From Coriobacteriales bacterium (GTDB lineage: Bacteria; Actinomycetota; Coriobacteriia; Coriobacteriales; UBA8131), in contig JAISJA010000010.1 of assembly GCA_031261765.1 (NCBI GenBank), positions 1 through 6,372 of the forward strand: a stretch of DNA of 6,372 nt, written 5' to 3'. Numbering within the stretch: the stretch's first letter is position 1; each line of letters starts with the position of its first letter. This document shows positions 5,657 through 6,372 of this stretch, in pieces. Position numbers and translations under genes: made by a program. Under the pieces are notes generated by a model. It worked only from the letters and a program-made list of their open reading frames with translations. It was not told where the DNA came from and did not search any database.

Positions 5657-6372
5657 CGCGCAACGGCGCAGCGGCACGCAACGGCGCGGTGGGGAGCAGC
5701 GGCGTGGTGGGGAGCAGCGGCGTGGTGGGGAGCAACGGCGCAGATAGCACGGAAGCCGTACAAAGCGCGCGGGCCACGAAGAAACGCCCGTTCATACTGG
5801 CCGTGCTGGCCGTAGCGGGCCCGGGGATAATAGCGGAGCTGGCCGGCAACGACGCCGGCGGCATATCGACTTTCAGCGTTGGCGGGGCGTCATACGGATA
5901 CGCGGTGCTTTGGACCGTGCCCATAGCCATGATATTCCTAATGGTCGTACAGGAGGCAACCGCACGCCTGGGCGCACAGACAGGCAAGGGCTTCGCCGCG
6001 CTTATCCGCGAGAACTACGGCATACGCCTTACGGCGCTTGCCATGTTGGCGTTGGCCATAGCCAACACCGGAACGACGTTCAGCGAGTTCGCCGGCATAG
6101 CCGCGGCAATGGAGCTTTTTGGCGTGAGCAAATTCATAACCATACCGGTGGCGGTGGTTGCCGTATGGCTACTTTTGGTGGGCGGATCGTACCATCGCGT
6201 ACAACGCGTATTCCTTATAATAAGCCTGGTTTTCCTGACATATGTCATAGCGGCCTTCATGTGCGGCCCCAACTGGGGCCAGGTGGCAGTTGACACCGTG
6301 GTACCGCACGTTGTGCTCTCAGGCAATTTCTTCGCTTTGACCATAAGCATAATAGGCACTACCATAGCGCCT
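5653..6372 (+). CDS. Nramp/SLC11-family divalent metal transporter, NRMT-like (partial; C-terminal part beyond the right edge)
   Basis: The open frame runs 240 codons to the window edge and covers the N-terminal extension and roughly TM1-TM6 of an Nramp carrier (the family usually has 11-12 helices and 400-450 residues). TM1 holds GPGIIAELAGNDAGG (56-70), and QEATARLGAQTGKG (100-113) is the conserved stretch after TM2. SEFAGIAAAMELFG follows in the TM3 area. Two key sites are atypical: the metal-binding TM1 motif DPGN is DAGG (67-70), and the TM6 motif (normally A-x-x-MPH) is GTTIAP (235-240), replacing the metal-ligand Met with Ala. Loss of that Met is, as I recall, the mark of Nramp-related Mg2+ transporters such as the one studied from Eggerthella lenta. 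GTG 5653 overlaps the upstream stop (GTGA) with GGTGA at 5644-5648 as ribosome site. GTGs at 5704 and 5722 are rival starts. Ile is ATA in 18 of 19 codons. Confidence 0.92.
   Translation, partial: MTRNGAAARNGAVGSSGVVGSSGVVGSNGADSTEAVQSARATKKRPFILAVLAVAGPGIIAELAGNDAGGISTFSVGGASYGYAVLWTVPIAMIFLMVVQEATARLGAQTGKGFAALIRENYGIRLTALAMLALAIANTGTTFSEFAGIAAAMELFGVSKFITIPVAVVAVWLLLVGGSYHRVQRVFLIISLVFLTYVIAAFMCGPNWGQVAVDTVVPHVVLSGNFFALTISIIGTTIAP
5659..5742 (+). repeat. In-frame 18-bp tandem repeat at the transporter N-terminus
   Basis: Successive 18-bp units begin at 5659, 5677, 5695, 5713 and 5731 (unit roughly AGCARCGGCGYGGTGGGG). The units at 5695 and 5713 are identical, the outer ones degenerate, and the last is partial. 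They encode the hexapeptide series RNGAAA, RNGAVG, SSGVVG, SSGVVG, SNGADS ahead of TM1. Because 18 is a multiple of three, copy changes would alter linker length without frameshift. The units repeatedly carry GGGGAG seven bases before an in-frame GTG (GGGGAG 5691-5696 with GTG 5704; GGGGAG 5709-5714 with GTG 5722). Confidence 0.9.

Overview
The window reads as chromosomal DNA from a GC-rich Gram-positive bacterium, most likely an actinomycete-type lineage such as Coriobacteriia (Eggerthella-like). The grounds are separate PurS, PurQ and PurL subunits, GTG starts, tightly overlapping genes, a probable leaderless transcript, and an Nramp transporter of the non-canonical type I associate with Eggerthella. 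The taxonomic call is inference, not proof. Isoleucine is encoded almost entirely by ATA despite the high GC content.

Layout. Positions 1-3960 are one continuous minus-strand gene string, read right to left: an extracytoplasmic Cache-type sensor protein with no output domain (3960-3001); a highly charged two-helix membrane protein of unknown function (3014-2196); then purS (2199-1960), purQ (1963-1244) and the first half of purL (1242 to the window edge). Consecutive genes overlap by 14, 4 and 4 bases, and the last pair is separated by a single base, so the five genes look like one translationally coupled operon. PurS, PurQ and PurL together form the FGAM synthase complex of purine biosynthesis.

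Positions 3961-4309 are a divergent intergenic region. It holds a TATAAT box placed so that the minus-strand transcript would start at the Cache gene's ATG, an exact 11-bp tandem repeat, a cluster of inverted repeats, an extended -10 promoter on the plus strand, an 18-bp palindrome just downstream of that promoter, and a leader that can fold into several stems before a good Shine-Dalgarno.

Positions 4310-6372 are a plus-strand pair that overlap by GTGA. The first encodes a protein with PRC-barrel-like, MgtE N-terminal and CBS domains, ending in a single membrane helix instead of the MgtE channel. The second is the first 240 codons of an Nramp/SLC11-family transporter whose TM1 motif is DAGG instead of DPGN and whose TM6 motif is TIAP instead of the usual MPH type. 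This matches my recollection of Nramp-related magnesium transporters (NRMT). The pair therefore looks like a Mg2+-sensing protein coupled to a Mg2+ carrier. The transporter's N-terminus carries an in-frame 18-bp tandem repeat whose units contain a Shine-Dalgarno-like GGGGAG correctly spaced from an in-frame GTG. No RNA genes, CRISPR arrays, insertion sequences or clear intrinsic terminators were seen.
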